Source: Bursaphelenchus xylophilus (Eukaryota; Nematoda; Chromadorea; Rhabditida; Aphelenchoididae). Taken from it: a stretch of DNA of 64,000 nt. Below are positions 11,712 to 23,317 of the stretch, piece by piece. Position 1 is the stretch's first letter. Each line of letters begins with the position of its first letter. Made by a program: the position numbers and the translations under genes. Where the stretch lies: positions 806,001-870,000 of the forward strand of contig CAJFCV020000003.1 of NCBI GenBank assembly GCA_904066235.2. The letters run 5' to 3'. Under the pieces are notes generated by a model that saw only the letters and a program-made list of their open reading frames with translations, did not search any database and was not told the DNA's origin.

Positions 11712-11772
11712 TCCGCAACAACACGAACGTTACCCCCGAAACCTTCAAAACGTGCTTATCGGCAACAACAAT
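11712..11772 (+). pseudogene. legumain exon fragment 3' of oac-2
   Basis: Same scar as at 4506-4567 (CGAACGTTACCCCCGAAACC and following). It lies about 60 bp from the oac-2 stop codon. Confidence 0.75.
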
Positions 11773-11829
11773 CACAACGATTCTTAATAAGCTATTGTTT
11801 GCTCATCATCAGAATGAATCAACCATGTG

Positions 11830-14800
11830 TTAGATCACATTTATTCGCCTGAGATAGCTGATAAAATCATCGGCCATAAAAAACGAGCCAAACGCGGAAA
11901 CATGCATATAGTCCCAGTAGATTATCACGCCGTTCTCTAAAACAACACTGCATTTGTCGGTGATGCTGTTGCAGAAGGTCCGACTAAAATCGTATATGCT
12001 ACATTTGTCGCATTTCAACGTGCTCATCACCTTGTCAAGGGGCAAGTTGCGTTCGCGAGCCTTCTGAAGAAAATATTTATTTGTCGATGTTCGCTTTACC
12101 TTGTATGAAAAATTGAATTTCGAAGTGTCCTCGTTGGCTCTCTGCGCCTTTTGCAGCATTTCCACGGTGTAATCGCGGTCGGCCTTGTACTCTGTATACC
12201 CCGTGATTATTTTTTTAACGGGCAGCAAGCTGAGCTGATCGAAAAAGTATTGCATGTCGGTCCTCATCTGATTTTCGATGTAATTCTTGTCATCGACGAT
12301 TCTATGCGTCCTGCAATGGAAACCGCTGCAAATGCACTCACGGGGGAAGTAGCCCCAAGTGTGACACTCAGACTTTGACGGCTTTGCAGATGGAAAATTT
12401 AAGGAAAAACGACTGCTCTCCTTACCAATTTGCGCAAATTGCTGTCCGCAGTTTCATCTACTGAAATCCGTCGGGCAGCCTACCAAAAATACAGTAGCAA
12501 AAATGGGCGTCGCACTTGGGACACACTTGCTTCGGAAAACCCTTACGCATATCGAATAACCAGAAGATCTATGGGACGGCCAAAGTTCTTGACAATGTTC
12601 AAAAAATGCCTTGAATGATCGCCATCAAAATCTTGCTGGAAAGGAACTGTTGCGGCGGTATACACAAGGGTCAAACGTTTGTAATGGCTACGAAACCTTG
12701 GCCACAACCCGTAATACAAGTCGGAACTTATGCTGTTGCCAATCAAAAGGACTTCTAGATCACCTGTTCCCTTAAAGTTTATATTTATCATCAATTCAAC
12801 TATCAGTCTGTCGAGAAAACAATGAGCACATTGTTGCTGAGCCGACCTGGTCGCTGAAGTGAAAGCAATTTGATCTTGCCGCAATGCAATTAACTTTGCG
12901 TTTTTCGATGCGACAGAGTGTTCGTAATTTTGCCGGCAGACAAATAGCTGGATTTACCTCAACCTGGTGCGAAATTTTTAACGCCTTCGTTTCGTTGTTC
13001 TTCACTGCATGCCCATAGCCAAAATGAAGCCAGAAGTCGTGGAGTCGGCCATTATAATCAGCCAACTGTGTGTTTGTCATGTTGAGTTGGTCCATGTGTT
13101 CATAGTCGAAGACACGACTCATCAAGAACTCCTCGGGTTTCGTTATATTATCTGTATAGTTTTCGTGGGGCGCGGAAACTTGAGGCTGCTGGACGTTGCT
13201 GTTGAAGGAAATAGTTGCCGCCAAGCACATGTACAACGCGACGATAAGCAGAAACAGCTTTGCTTTACAGTTTATTGATTGATTTAATTTTTTAAAGGAG
13301 CTTTCTACCAAAACACTTAGCAGAAAGCATGCTTGAAGAATGAGGATTCCATCTGAAAAGGCAGAAAGATATTGTCGATCAGTCAATCGTAGACATGACC
13401 CGGGCCGGCCCGTGCCGGACCGGGGCTGGGCCGAAATTTCGGTCAATTTCGGCCCGGCCCGAAATATATAGTTGCAATCCGGGCAGGCCTGACCGCTGCC
13501 GCCCGCGGGTCTAGACTTTCGGCCCAGCCCGGCCCGTAATAGACATAGCTCGTTGGCCGTCTCGTCGGTCTGAAGGGTTCCGGCCAGCCCGGCTCGTTTC
13601 AAATTTACTTCGGCCCGGCCCGGGCCGGCCCATTGAAACAAAAGTCTCCCCAAGTCTAACCCCCTCAATTTTTTCTGTCATCATGTAAATGGATAAATAC
13701 CGTGCTCCGTAACTAAAAAAAACAAAAATACCTTTAAAAAGCCAATTGTGTCTTGACATTGCGCTTATTTTCATTAGCAAACCCAATTTTCTGAATTTTA
13801 ACTAGTCCGAGCGAGTATCCATTTCCTCTCCGGCGATGCGATTTTTGAAGCGACAGCGCTGGTCTTATTTTCCCGACAGACTGATATTTACTATGTATTC
13901 CAGTATAATACCTAATTCAATACGCCAAATAAATTCCTTACCGCGAATCGAGATTGTGCTACTGTTAGCTGTATACTTGAAAAAAACCAATGCTGGCCAG
14001 TGTACCAAATACAGCGAGTACGAGATGTTGCCAACATATACGAACAATTGATTCTCCAAAAAACTTTTTCCGCCTGTTGCAAGCAATACGCCAGCCGTGA
14101 CCGTCGCCGCTAGTCGATGGATCCACACGAAATTTGAGACGCGAATTTGCAACAAAATAATTAGCAGAGCGCAGAAGACTGTTTTGAGGTTGCTGCCGTG
14201 TTCCGAGCAAGGGGAATGGATTGACAAGGCCGACAAGTCGTGTTTTTCGCCTATTTTATCCGAAGAAATTTTCGAATATTGTGGCGGAGCCTTCTTCTTG
14301 AAGTAATGGACAATAAATCCAATGCAGAATTGCCATACTCGGCACAGTGTGTTCATGTGGGCCACGTTCAGATCTAGAATGTTACGAAATCATGTATCAA
14401 TTGCAGCAAAAGACGAAAGGTCTTCTGTTATCAGTCTGCATGGAAATACATTTCGATACAAAGTGCGAAATTGTGGGTTCTTGTGCACAGTGCAGACCGC
14501 GACAAAATTTCCGTGCACTTTACAGAAATACCAATAGATTTCCATAATAAAAAATTGCCCTAAATTTATGTTAACACCAACCTGTGCTGACCGCTTGCAA
14601 CAAAAAGCTGCACGCTCCAATTGCCGTCAAGACGGCTGTTCCGGCACGTGGCTTCCAACTGTCCGCCTTTTTGCACAAGAAATACAACAACGGCACAAAC
14701 AGATAAAACTGTAGCTCCACCGACAACGACCAAGTATGCAGAAAAACAGGATACTGATTATTCGTGTCAAAGTAGCCGTGTTTCGGAAGGTTGAAGATGT

Positions 14801-15214
14801 TTGAGGCAAATAAAGCCGCGGTGAGCGATTCGGTCACAGTTTTTTGGATGTATTGATAGTCAAAGATATGTAGAGCCCAAGCTGTTGTGCATGTCACAAT
14901 GAACAAATATGTGGGCACAATCCGTTTGACCCTTCGGAAATAAAAATTTTGAATCGACTCGGCCGAAAAAGCGGCCGAATCCATCAACATGTGCATTAAA
15001 AATCCAGAAATCACGAAGAATCTGAAACGGTATGCCAAAGAAATATATACTAGTATTTTCATAAAGTACGTACACATTTTTCGCCTTTTTTTGCAAGCTG
15101 AATCACTTACACGTCCACTCCAAGATATCCCGCTGGAAAGTGCTGAGGCCACACATGAAAACAGAGGACATAAAATATGGCAACACAGCGGAGTCCTTGA
15201 ATGTCCAAAAACAT
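11830..15214 (-). CDS. acyltransferase-3 / SGNH membrane protein, oac-2
   Basis: Second tandem copy, same family and exon plan as oac-1. The first exon is 15111-15214 (104 nt, start ATG 15214, DIQGLR block). Exon 2 carries FFVISGF, KRIVPTYLF and HTWSLSVELQFYLF. Exon 3 (to about 13945) carries ISYSLYLVHWPAL. The fourth exon ends near HQVE, and the SGNH exon has IGNSIS. The last exon ends in WDYMHVSAFGS and RRINVI before the stop. Protein identity to oac-1 and oac-3 is very high in all exons and no stop interrupts the frames, so it looks functional. Intron 4 keeps an M1 MITE, intron 3 a GC-rich repeat plus an M1 terminus. Probably an O-acyltransferase in a cell or organelle membrane; substrate unknown. 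Confidence 0.85.
12801..12945. mobile_element. M1 MITE, oac-2 intron 4
   Basis: Orthologous to the copy at 5546-5690; the inner sequence and degraded ends match. Confidence 0.8.
13390..13650. repeat. GC-rich GGCCCGG repeat in oac-2 intron 3
   Basis: About 260 bp, the same word set as 6135-6325 but rearranged, with an extra block (GGGCAGGCCTGACCGCTGCC). Confidence 0.8.
13850..13888. mobile_element. M1 MITE terminus
   Basis: Only one end is present, TTATTTTCCCGACAGACTGA, in intron 3 of oac-2. Confidence 0.65.
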
Positions 15215-15297
15215 ATCCCAACAATTCCAATTAATTTCAACTGCGGCGAATCCGTGCTTTTTATACACTTGGTGTTGCTCTTTATCAGCTCATTGAA

Positions 15298-15606
15298 TCA
15301 GCTGAGGAAGTTATCTTGGAAGTTTATCATATTATCCAAACTAAAAATCTTGCGAGACAGATGAAAAACACCAGATGTTTTATTTTCCATATTGATCTGC
15401 TTCTGCAAGATAATATGCTTCCTGAGGGCAGAAGTCAACTTTTCTGCTGTTGCTAATTTTTTCAAGGTCCCCTGACTTTTTGCTGACAAATGCACGTCAA
15501 GAAAAAAGAGAAGAAAAACGGCTAACATACAGTAATCTGAGAAACTTGGTTTCCAAAAAATTGAATGCTGAATCACCAAAAACGTATATACAGAATTTCG
15601 GGTCAT
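15298..15606 (-). other. conserved upstream ORF of oac-2
   Basis: About 100 codons with FLLFFLDVH, GTLKKLATAE and SGVFHLSRK. It is conserved with the ORF upstream of oac-1, but its link to the oac frame is not resolved. Confidence 0.35.
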
Positions 15607-15805
15607 TACCTCTTTTTATGATGCCATAAGACATAAAATTCCAAAAAGGACACACTTACGCAAATTTATACCTTCCGGGCAGATTTTGGGGGAAATATTT
15701 TGAGCGTTTGTGTTAAACAAGTGCCTACAGTCATCTTGAACCAAAAGATTCAAAATCTGTCGGAAAATCAAGGGTTGCCGTGGGCCGGGTCTTGAGCATC
15801 CTATG

Positions 15806-16312
15806 GCCGGAGCTCGGCTGTTATTTACTTGATAAAAGTAGATCACGCCTGCGTGGAAGCCCCGCCTATAGTAGTATGTCCTCATATAGCAACTTGTTGC
15901 GAAAGTTTCACCAACTTTTTTCCATCCTAAATTGAACGATCCAAAGACTCAAAACGACGTCCGCCGAAATCTGATGTCTACGCCGCGCCTCCGCGGATGT
16001 GCGTAAAATCGAAAATTTGAAAAAGCACACAGTAAAATCCACGGAGGTGTAACGTAAACTTAATTTTGGCCGTTGTAACAGCGTATCCGCCATGTAAAAC
16101 AAATGATTTTAAAAAAGGCCCCAAATGTCTCCGCCGAGAACTGGCCTCTCCGCCGACGAAAAATTTTTTTACTGTATACAAAACCTCCCAAATTCTATTT
16201 TTAGAAACAAGGAGAATTTCCGCGATAACTCCCAAGAGCTCAAAGATATTCGCAAAAAGTTTCTTTTTTTTTGGATTTGATCTACTTTTATCAAGTAAAT
16301 AACAGCCGAGCT
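15806..16312. mobile_element. about 500 bp element with 40 bp inverted ends
   Basis: GCCGGAGCTCGGCTGTTATT near 15808 continues to AAAGTAGATC and is repeated inverted at about 16273-16312. The interior has no clear ORF. It lies in the spacer between oac-2 and oac-3, next to the legumain scar. Confidence 0.7.
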
Positions 16313-16330
16313 CCGGCTGTTATTTACTTG

Positions 16331-16375
16331 AAATTACCCCCGAAACCTTCAAAACGTGCTTATCGGCAACAACGA
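16331..16375 (+). pseudogene. legumain exon fragment 3' of oac-3
   Basis: Third copy of the scar (ATTACCCCCGAAACCTTC and following), truncated on its left by the inverted-repeat element. Confidence 0.7.
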
Positions 16376-16433
16376 TCACAACGGTTCGTAATAAGCTATT
16401 GTTTGCTCATCATCAGAATGAATCAACCATGTA

Positions 16434-19400
16434 CTAGATCACATTTATTCGCCTGAGATAGCTGATAAAATCATCGGCCATAAAAAACGAGCCGAACGCG
16501 GAAACATGCATATAGTCCCAGTAGATTATCACGCCGTTCTCTAAAACAGCACTGCATTTGTCGGTGATGCTGTTGCAGAAGGTCCGACTAAAATCGTATA
16601 TGCTACATTTGTCGCATTTCAACGTGCTTATCACCTTGTCAAGGGGCAAGTTGCGTTCGCGAGCCTTCTGAAGAAAATATTTATTTGTCGATGTTCGCTT
16701 TACCTTGTATGAAAAATTGAATTTCGAAGTGTCCTCGTTGGCTCTCTGCGCCTTTTGCAGCATTTCCACGGTGTAATCGCGGTCGGCCTTGTACTCTGTA
16801 TACCCCGTGATTATTTTTTTAACGGGCAGCAAGCTGAGCTGATCGAAAAAGTACTGCATGTCGGTCCTCATCTGATTTTCGATGTAATTCTTGTCATCGA
16901 CGATTCTAAGCGTCCTGCAATGGAAGCCATTGAAGATGCACTCACAAGGGAAGTTGCCCCAAGTGTGACACTCAGACTTTGACGACTGTGCAGATGGAAA
17001 TTTTAAGGAAGAACGTGGCGTCGCACTTGCCTGCTCTCCTTGCCAATTTGCGCAAATTGCTGCCCGTGGTTTCATCCACTAAACTCCGCCGGGCAGCCTA
17101 CCAAAAATACAGCCGAAAAAATGGGCGTCGCACTTGGGACATACTTGCTTCGGAAAACCCTTACGCATATCGAATAACCAAAAGATCTATGGGACGGCCA
17201 AAATTCTTGACAATGTTCAAAAAATGTCTCGAATGATCGCCGTCAAAATCTTGCTGGAAAGGAACTGTTGCGACGGTAAACACAAGGGTCAAGCGTTTGT
17301 AATGGCTACGAAATCTTGGCCACAACCCGTAATACAAGTCTAAACTTATGCTGTTGCCAATCAAAAGGACTTCTAGATCACCTGTTCCCTAAAAGTTTAT
17401 ATTTATCATCAATTCAAGTATCAGTCTGTCGGGAAAACAATGAGCACATTGTTGCTGAGCCGATCTGGGCGCTGAAGTGAAAGCAATTCGGTCTTGCCGC
17501 AATGCAATTAACTTTGCGTTTTTTGATGCGACACAATGTTCGTTATTTTGCCGGCATACTGATAGCTGGATTTACCTCAACCTGGTGCGAAATTTTTAAC
17601 GCCTTCGTTTCGTCGTTCTTCACTGCATGCCCATAGGCAAAATGATACCAGAAGTCGTAGAGTCGGCCATTATAATCAGCCAACTGTGTGTTTGTCATGT
17701 TGAGTTGGTCCATGTGTTCATAGTCGAAGAGGCGACTCATCAGGAACTCCTCGTGTTTCGTTATATTATCTGTCCCGTTTTTGAGAGCCGCGGAAACTTG
17801 AGGCTGCTGGATGTTGCTGTTGAAGGAAATAGTTGCCGCCAAGCACATGTACAACGCGACGATAAGCAGAAACAGCTTTACTTTGCAGTTTATTGATTGA
17901 TTTAATTTTTTAAAGGAGCTTTCTACCAAAACACTTAGCAGAAAGCATGCTTGAAGAATGAGGATTCCATCTGAAAAAGCAGAAAGATATTGCCGATCAG
18001 TCAATCGTAGACATGGCCCGGACCGGGCCGGCTCGTGCCGGGCCGGGGGCTGGGCCGAAATTTCGGTCCGTCGGCAGGATTTCAGATCGGCCGGCCCGCC
18101 GCACCATCTCCAGCCCCTCGGCCGGTCGGCGTTTCGGCCCGGCCCGGAATATATATGTAGTTTCAATCCTGAATCTCGAAGCAAAAATTGGGTTTGCTAA
18201 TGAAAATAAAACGCAATGCCAAGTAGAGGTGGCAATCGGGCCTGAGCAGATCTAAAAAAGCCCCGGGCAGGCCTGACCGCTTCGGCACGCGGGCGAGCCA
18301 AGATTTTCGGCCCGGCCCGTCGGCCTGAAGGGTTCCGGCCGGCCCGGCTCGTTTCAAATTTCAGTTGGCCCAGCCCGTTTCAAATTTACTTTGGCCCGGC
18401 CCGGGCCGGCCCAGTGAGACAAAAGTCTGCCCAAGTCTAACCTTATACCTAATTTTTTTTTGACATTACGCTTATTTTCATTAGCAAACCCAATTTTCGC
18501 TTAGAGATTCTGGATTTTAACTATTCCGGTTTTTGAAGCGATTATTTTCCCGACAGACCGATATTTACAATAGGTCTGTTACAGTATAATACCTAATTCA
18601 ATACGCCAAATAAATTCCTTACCGCGAATCGAGATTGTGCTACTGTTAGCTGTATACTTGAAGAAAACCAACGCGGGCCAGTGTACCAAATACAACGAGT
18701 ACGAGATGTTGCCAACATATACGAACAATTGATTCTCCAAAAAACTTTTTCCGTCTGTTGCAAGCAAAACGCCAGCCGTGGCCGTCGCTGCGAGTCGATG
18801 GATCCACACGAAATTTGAGACGCGAATTTGCAACAAAATAATTAGCAGAGTGCAGAAGAGTGTTTTGACGTTGCGGCCGTGTTCCGAGCAAGGGGAATGA
18901 ATTGACAAGGCCGACAAGTTGTGTTTTTCGCCTATTTTATCCGAAGAAATTTTTGAATATTGTGGCGGAGCCTTCTTCTTGAAGTAATGGACAATAAATC
19001 CAATGCAGAATTGCCATACTCGGCACAGTGTGTTCATGTGGACCACGTTTAGATCTAGAATTTTATGAAATCATGTATCAGTGGCAAACAAAGACGAAAG
19101 GTCTTCTGTTATCAGTCTGCAAGGATAATAATGAGCATTCTGTCGCAACGAAACTCGCATTGCCTCCGAGAAAATGAATTGTGTCAAGGCAGAATCGAAT
19201 CATTCTTCTTTTCAGCAACGCGATTGGCGCAGCGCGGTTGTGTTCATTATTTTCCCGCTAGACTGATATCAGTATTTTCATATATCGGAGGTGCATTTCA
19301 GCGCGCAAGTCTGTCCAGACCCTTCGGATTTAGTCCAAAGTTAACTTTTTAAGTTTTGAACCTGGAGTCTTTTTAAGGGTACACTAGGGAGTGCTTTTAG

Positions 19401-20610
19401 GCATTTACAACCGTTTTTAATACACTGCCGCACATCAAACTGAGGAGTCCGGTGACCGGAAAAGACTCTTCGCTATTGGTTTTTTACACTTCGTCTGATT
19501 TCGCAGAGAAAGAGGGAAAAAAGACACGCAAAAGCGTACTCTCTCGCCCCGAAAGTTCCCCATTTCTTCCCCGACAAAACGTTTTTTCGCGTCTTTTTTT
19601 GCAAATTACCAATTCATTCACCGGACTGTTTTCACTTATCTCAGTTTGATTTTTTATAGATCTTGCGCTAGCATTGGCTATTTTGACATCCTAAAGCAAA
19701 CTTAGGATGTCAAAAATAAATCAATATGATCAAATAGACGGTTTCGTCTTCAGAACTAGCTGACTTCAACCGATAACTCTTAAAAATACCTAGTAAAATA
19801 TACGAAAATACCTGAACTGGCAGTTCTGTAAAAATTTCCCTTCTTAGAGCAAAAATGTGTCCTTTCTCCCCCCTGGGCGAATTTAGTCAAAAGTTGAGTT
19901 GGGGGTTTTTGTGCACAGCGCAGACCGCGACAAAATTTCCATGCACTTTATGAAAATACCAATAGATTTCCGCAATAAAAAATTACAAGCACTAAAAGTA
20001 TGTTAACTCTAACCTTGGCTGAGCACTTGCAACAAAAAGCTGCACGCTCCAATTGCCGTCAAGACGGCTGTTCCGGCACGTGGCTTCCAACTGTCCGCCT
20101 TTTTGCACAAGAAATACAACAACGGGACAAACAGGTAAAACTGCAGCTCCACCGACAACGACCAAGTATGCAGAAAAACAGGATACTGATTATTCGTGTC
20201 AAAGTAGCCGTGTTTCGGAAGGTTGAAGATGTTTGAGGCAAATAAAGCCGCGGTGAGCGATTCGGTCACAGTTTTTTGGATGTATTGATAGTCAAAGATA
20301 TGTAGAGCCCAAGCTGTTGTGCATGTCACAATGAACAAATATGTGGGCACAATCCGTTTGACCCTTCGGAAATAAAAATTTTGAATCGACTCGGCCGAAA
20401 AAGCGGCCGAATCCATCAACATGTGCATTAAAAATCCAGAAATCACGAAGAATCTGAAACGGTATGCCAAAGAAATATTGCCTTTTTTGCAAACTGAAAA
20501 ACTTACAGGTCCACTCCAAGATATCCCGCTGGAAAGTGGTGCGGCCACACATGGAAACAGATAACATAAAATATGGCAACACAGCGGAGTCCTTGAATGT
20601 CCAAAAACAT
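16434..20610 (-). CDS. acyltransferase-3 / SGNH membrane protein, oac-3
   Basis: Third tandem copy. Exons: 20507-20610, 20014-20453, 18623-19054, 17575-17970, an SGNH exon from near 17398 down to about 17162, and a last exon from near 16985 to the stop at 16434. Exons 1-3 have the same lengths as in oac-1 (104, 440, 432 nt). Motifs: DIQGLR, FHVWPHHFP, GYLGVDLFFVISGF, RRVKRIVPTYLF, HTWSLSVELQFYLF, ISYSLYLVHWP, IGNSIS and WDYMH. The first intron is 53 nt here against 89 nt in oac-1. An acceptor that joins GVD to FFVISGF is unambiguous and confirms the model. As in the other copies, the splice between the SGNH exon and the last exon is not settled. No NRF domain is visible. Confidence 0.85.
17419..17564. 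mobile_element. M1 MITE, oac-3 intron 4
   Basis: Orthologous to 5546-5690 and 12801-12945. Starts TATCAGTCTGTCGGGAAAAC. Confidence 0.8.
18010..18420. repeat. GC-rich GGCCCGG repeat in oac-3 intron 3
   Basis: The longest of the three blocks, about 400 bp and visibly internally duplicated (GGGTTCCGGCCGGCCCGGCT and related words recur). Confidence 0.8.
19110..19268. mobile_element. M1 MITE, oac-3 intron 2
   Basis: Starts ATCAGTCTGCAAGGATAATA and ends TATTTTCCCGCTAGACTGAT. More complete than the oac-1 counterpart. Confidence 0.75.
19432..19650. mobile_element. MITE M4 (CAAACTGAGGAGTCCGG ends), oac-3 intron 2
   Basis: About 220 bp with inverted ends ATCAAACTGAGGAGTCCGGT and CCGGACTG...CTCAGTTTGAT. 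Related copies at 50325-50548 and 51553-51784. Confidence 0.75.
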
Positions 20611-21629
20611 ATCCCAACAATTCCAATTAATTTCAACTGCGGCGAAATACTTTTCATGAAATTTGTGTTGCTCTTTATCAGCTCATTGAATCAGTGGAGG
20701 AAGTTATCTTGGAAGTTTATCATATTATCCAAACTAAAAATCTTGCGAGACAGATGAAAAACACCATATGTTTTATTTTCCGTATTTATCTGCTTCTGCA
20801 AGATAACGTGTTTAATTAAGGAAAAAGTCGCCTTTTCCTGCTGTGGCTAATTTTCTAGAGGTGTGCGGGCCGATTAATGCCAAAACTTTCATGATTCCTG
20901 CTTCTACGGCTAGCGGGCAATACAGGATCTTACAAAAAAAAGGTGAAGGAAAGTCGGAGGCTATATCTTCCGGCGGAGGCGGCGCAGGGACTTCGCTTTT
21001 GGAATATGCATTTTTAAGCGGCATTAATTTTGGTCTGTGAAACAACAAGATTTTAAAGTGCAAACTGAGGTCAATGCGGCCTTCTGAAATAGGGGCATTT
21101 CTACCCAGAAAAAGGTCCATTTTAAAAATAGAGAATATTTGGGGATGCCGGTTGTACCCCAAAATTATAGAATGTCATGCCCTCTACGTTAGAAATAGGC
21201 AGGAAGCTCTATGTGCCAAAATCTGCAAGAGAGCGCAACATTAAAGTTTGTTGGAAGCTTGCTGGGTAAAAAAACATGCGCAGCTCGCCGATGCCACGTT
21301 TGGGCTCGGCTTCCGAGTTGCTCCCTATTCTTTTCAGCTGCCTTTCAGCTAATTTTCAGTCAGCGCATTGGTCCTTGCATAGCCACTGTCTGAAGGAACA
21401 AGCATGATTTTTTTGTCGACCGGTAAAGCGAAGCTTATACGTAGAAGTGAGCGAAAAAGCTGGTAGAGCTAGGCATGACTCTTTTATGCCCTTAACCGCC
21501 TCAAACATAATTGATAAATCAATCAACAGACAAAAAAGAATTTGACAAAAAGCAAACATGATTTTTTTATTACTTTAATCCACGCAGTTATTTAATTATT
21601 CGGAGAGATTTACAGAATATTTGGAGGTA
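20611..21629. other. spacer 5' of oac-3
   Basis: 20641-20820 resembles the sequence upstream of oac-1 and oac-2, then homology stops. The remainder (20830-21629) has only short ORFs that I cannot assign. Confidence 0.4.
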
Positions 21630-21894
21630 TTACGGCTTACAGAATCCACATGTTGATGGGCACTCCTCCGCGAGCAGGGTTCTATAGCTCTAAAATTATA
21701 CAATTGCATACAAAATACGGTATGATGAAAAAGATAAACCACCCTTTTTCACCTACCGGCTCATTGCAAACCTTGACATGCTGACGACAATTATCATTGG
21801 AGTCCTTGCAACACCAGGGACTCTGGTAATCGCTGGTCATCGCACCAGATACCACGACCAGGATGAAGAAAAGACCCCACCCAAACAACCGCAT
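21630..21894 (-). CDS. secreted ShKT-domain peptide 1
   Basis: Small secreted protein of 65 residues from two exons, 21757-21894 and 21630-21689, split by a 67 nt intron. The first 18 or so residues are a hydrophobic signal peptide. The mature part is one ShKT domain: cysteines at about 28/29, 36, 43, 56, 60 and 63, an Asp two residues after the first cysteine pair, and the typical ending TCGFC. ShKT domains are very common in nematode secreted proteins, often as modules of enzymes; a stand-alone unit may act as a secreted peptide or channel ligand, but the target is unknown. It is inverted relative to peptide 2. Confidence 0.8.
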
Positions 21895-23076
21895 CCCGGA
21901 GAGACTACAGACCTCGGATCCACTGGCTTATAATAGGCATGGACTTTAAAAAACATGGTAACGAATCTTACCATTTTCATGTTTTTTATAATTTGGCTTT
22001 TTGCAAAAATCACGTTGCTTAGAAGAGAGCCCGAGCTCAGATTTTTGTCGGATGAGAGGATTGGTCCTTATTTTGATCCCTACAAACCTCATAGTTCATT
22101 CGACGAACCCATCAGGAGCTTTTCAAACCATGTCCTCGATGACGTCATTGTCTGTCAGGAAAGTAATGAGCAATCCGTCGCATCCAAAATCGCATAACCG
22201 CCGAGAAAGTGAATTGTGTTGCTGCAAAACGACATGGGACTTACGATTTTTGCGACAATCAAAAAAACAGAAATTGCACAGTGCAAAATATTTCGAAAAG
22301 GGGAACAGGAAACTTGTACTGTGCGGTCCGAAAAACAGGCGGAGAAGGGTCTACGCACTTTCTGGAACGACTAGTAGGTACTAATACGTTTGTAAGGCCG
22401 CTGGAGTGATTTCGGGGGTATGCATCATGTCAAGATGTGAGCGGCAGCCCGAAAAAGCCTATTGCAGACACCAAGAAAAGGCACAGTGCAAAGTGAAATT
22501 TTGTTTTCGCATGGTGGATGCCGCGAAACTTACTTCAGCGATTTGCGAACGGACTAATACATACTTTTAGCATTTTGAAATAGTGCATGGACATTTGTCG
22601 CGGCCCGCACCGTGCACACAACCCTCTATTTTTTGCACTGTGCATTTGAAATGTCGCTGCGACATAAGCTTTTTCCAACTGCGCAGCCGCGCTTTATGCA
22701 CAGTGCAAACGGTTTTTTTAGGTGCGCAAAGGGAAAAATGTACTGTGCGTTGGCGACAAGTGTGGAAAATCGAAAAAATGTCCCCGCATCATGAAAATAC
22801 TAGTCGTTGCAGAAAGTGTCTAGATTTATGCATGTTCAATAATAATAAAAGACATACCCTTGTTGAAGTGCGAAAAACAGCTAAAAAGATTGTTTTCCCA
22901 GCTTACCCCCCAAACATGGCGTTCCATACGATCACGTTTGCGTCAGACAACCTACATTCCTAGCCTTTTTTCTCCTACAACATGCTTACAACTTGTTTGA
23001 ATAAATGTTTTCTGTCAACATTGACCGAACATCACGTATTTAAACCGCCGGATAGAATGTCTGTGTTCTGTGCGGC
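21895..23076. other. spacer between ShKT genes with MITE pieces
   Basis: Contains an M1 terminus near 22150-22230 and GCACAGTGCAAA-type MITE segments (about 22265-22330 and 22430-22790). No supported gene. Confidence 0.5.
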
Positions 23077-23317
23077 ATGCGGTTGTTTGGGTGGGGTCTG
23101 TTCTTCATCCTGGTCGTGGTATCTGATGCGATGACCAGCGATTACCAGAGTCCTTGGTGTTGCAAGGATACCAATGATAAGTGCCGTGAGCATACCAAGG
23201 TTTGCGGTGTGGCGGTAAGAAAATATTTACTTTGTCTTCTATTCACTTTTATTATTTTAGAGCTACAAAACCATGCTGACGGAGGAATGCCCATCAACAT
23301 GTGGATTCTGTAGGTGA
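23077..23317 (+). CDS. secreted ShKT-domain peptide 2
   Basis: Paralogue of peptide 1, 64 residues. Exon 1 is 23077-23214 (138 nt, as in peptide 1) and exon 2 is 23261-23317, after a 46 nt intron. Signal peptide residues 1-18, then a single ShKT domain with the same seven cysteines, ending in TCGFC plus one residue. Introns are at the same place and phase in both genes, so they are an inverted duplicate pair. A TATTTAAA box lies about 40 bp before the ATG. Confidence 0.8.

Noticed and set aside
6300..18400. Proline/Arg-rich ORFs in the GC-rich blocks
   Set aside because: Open only because GC-rich repeats lack stops; they lie in introns and differ between paralogues.
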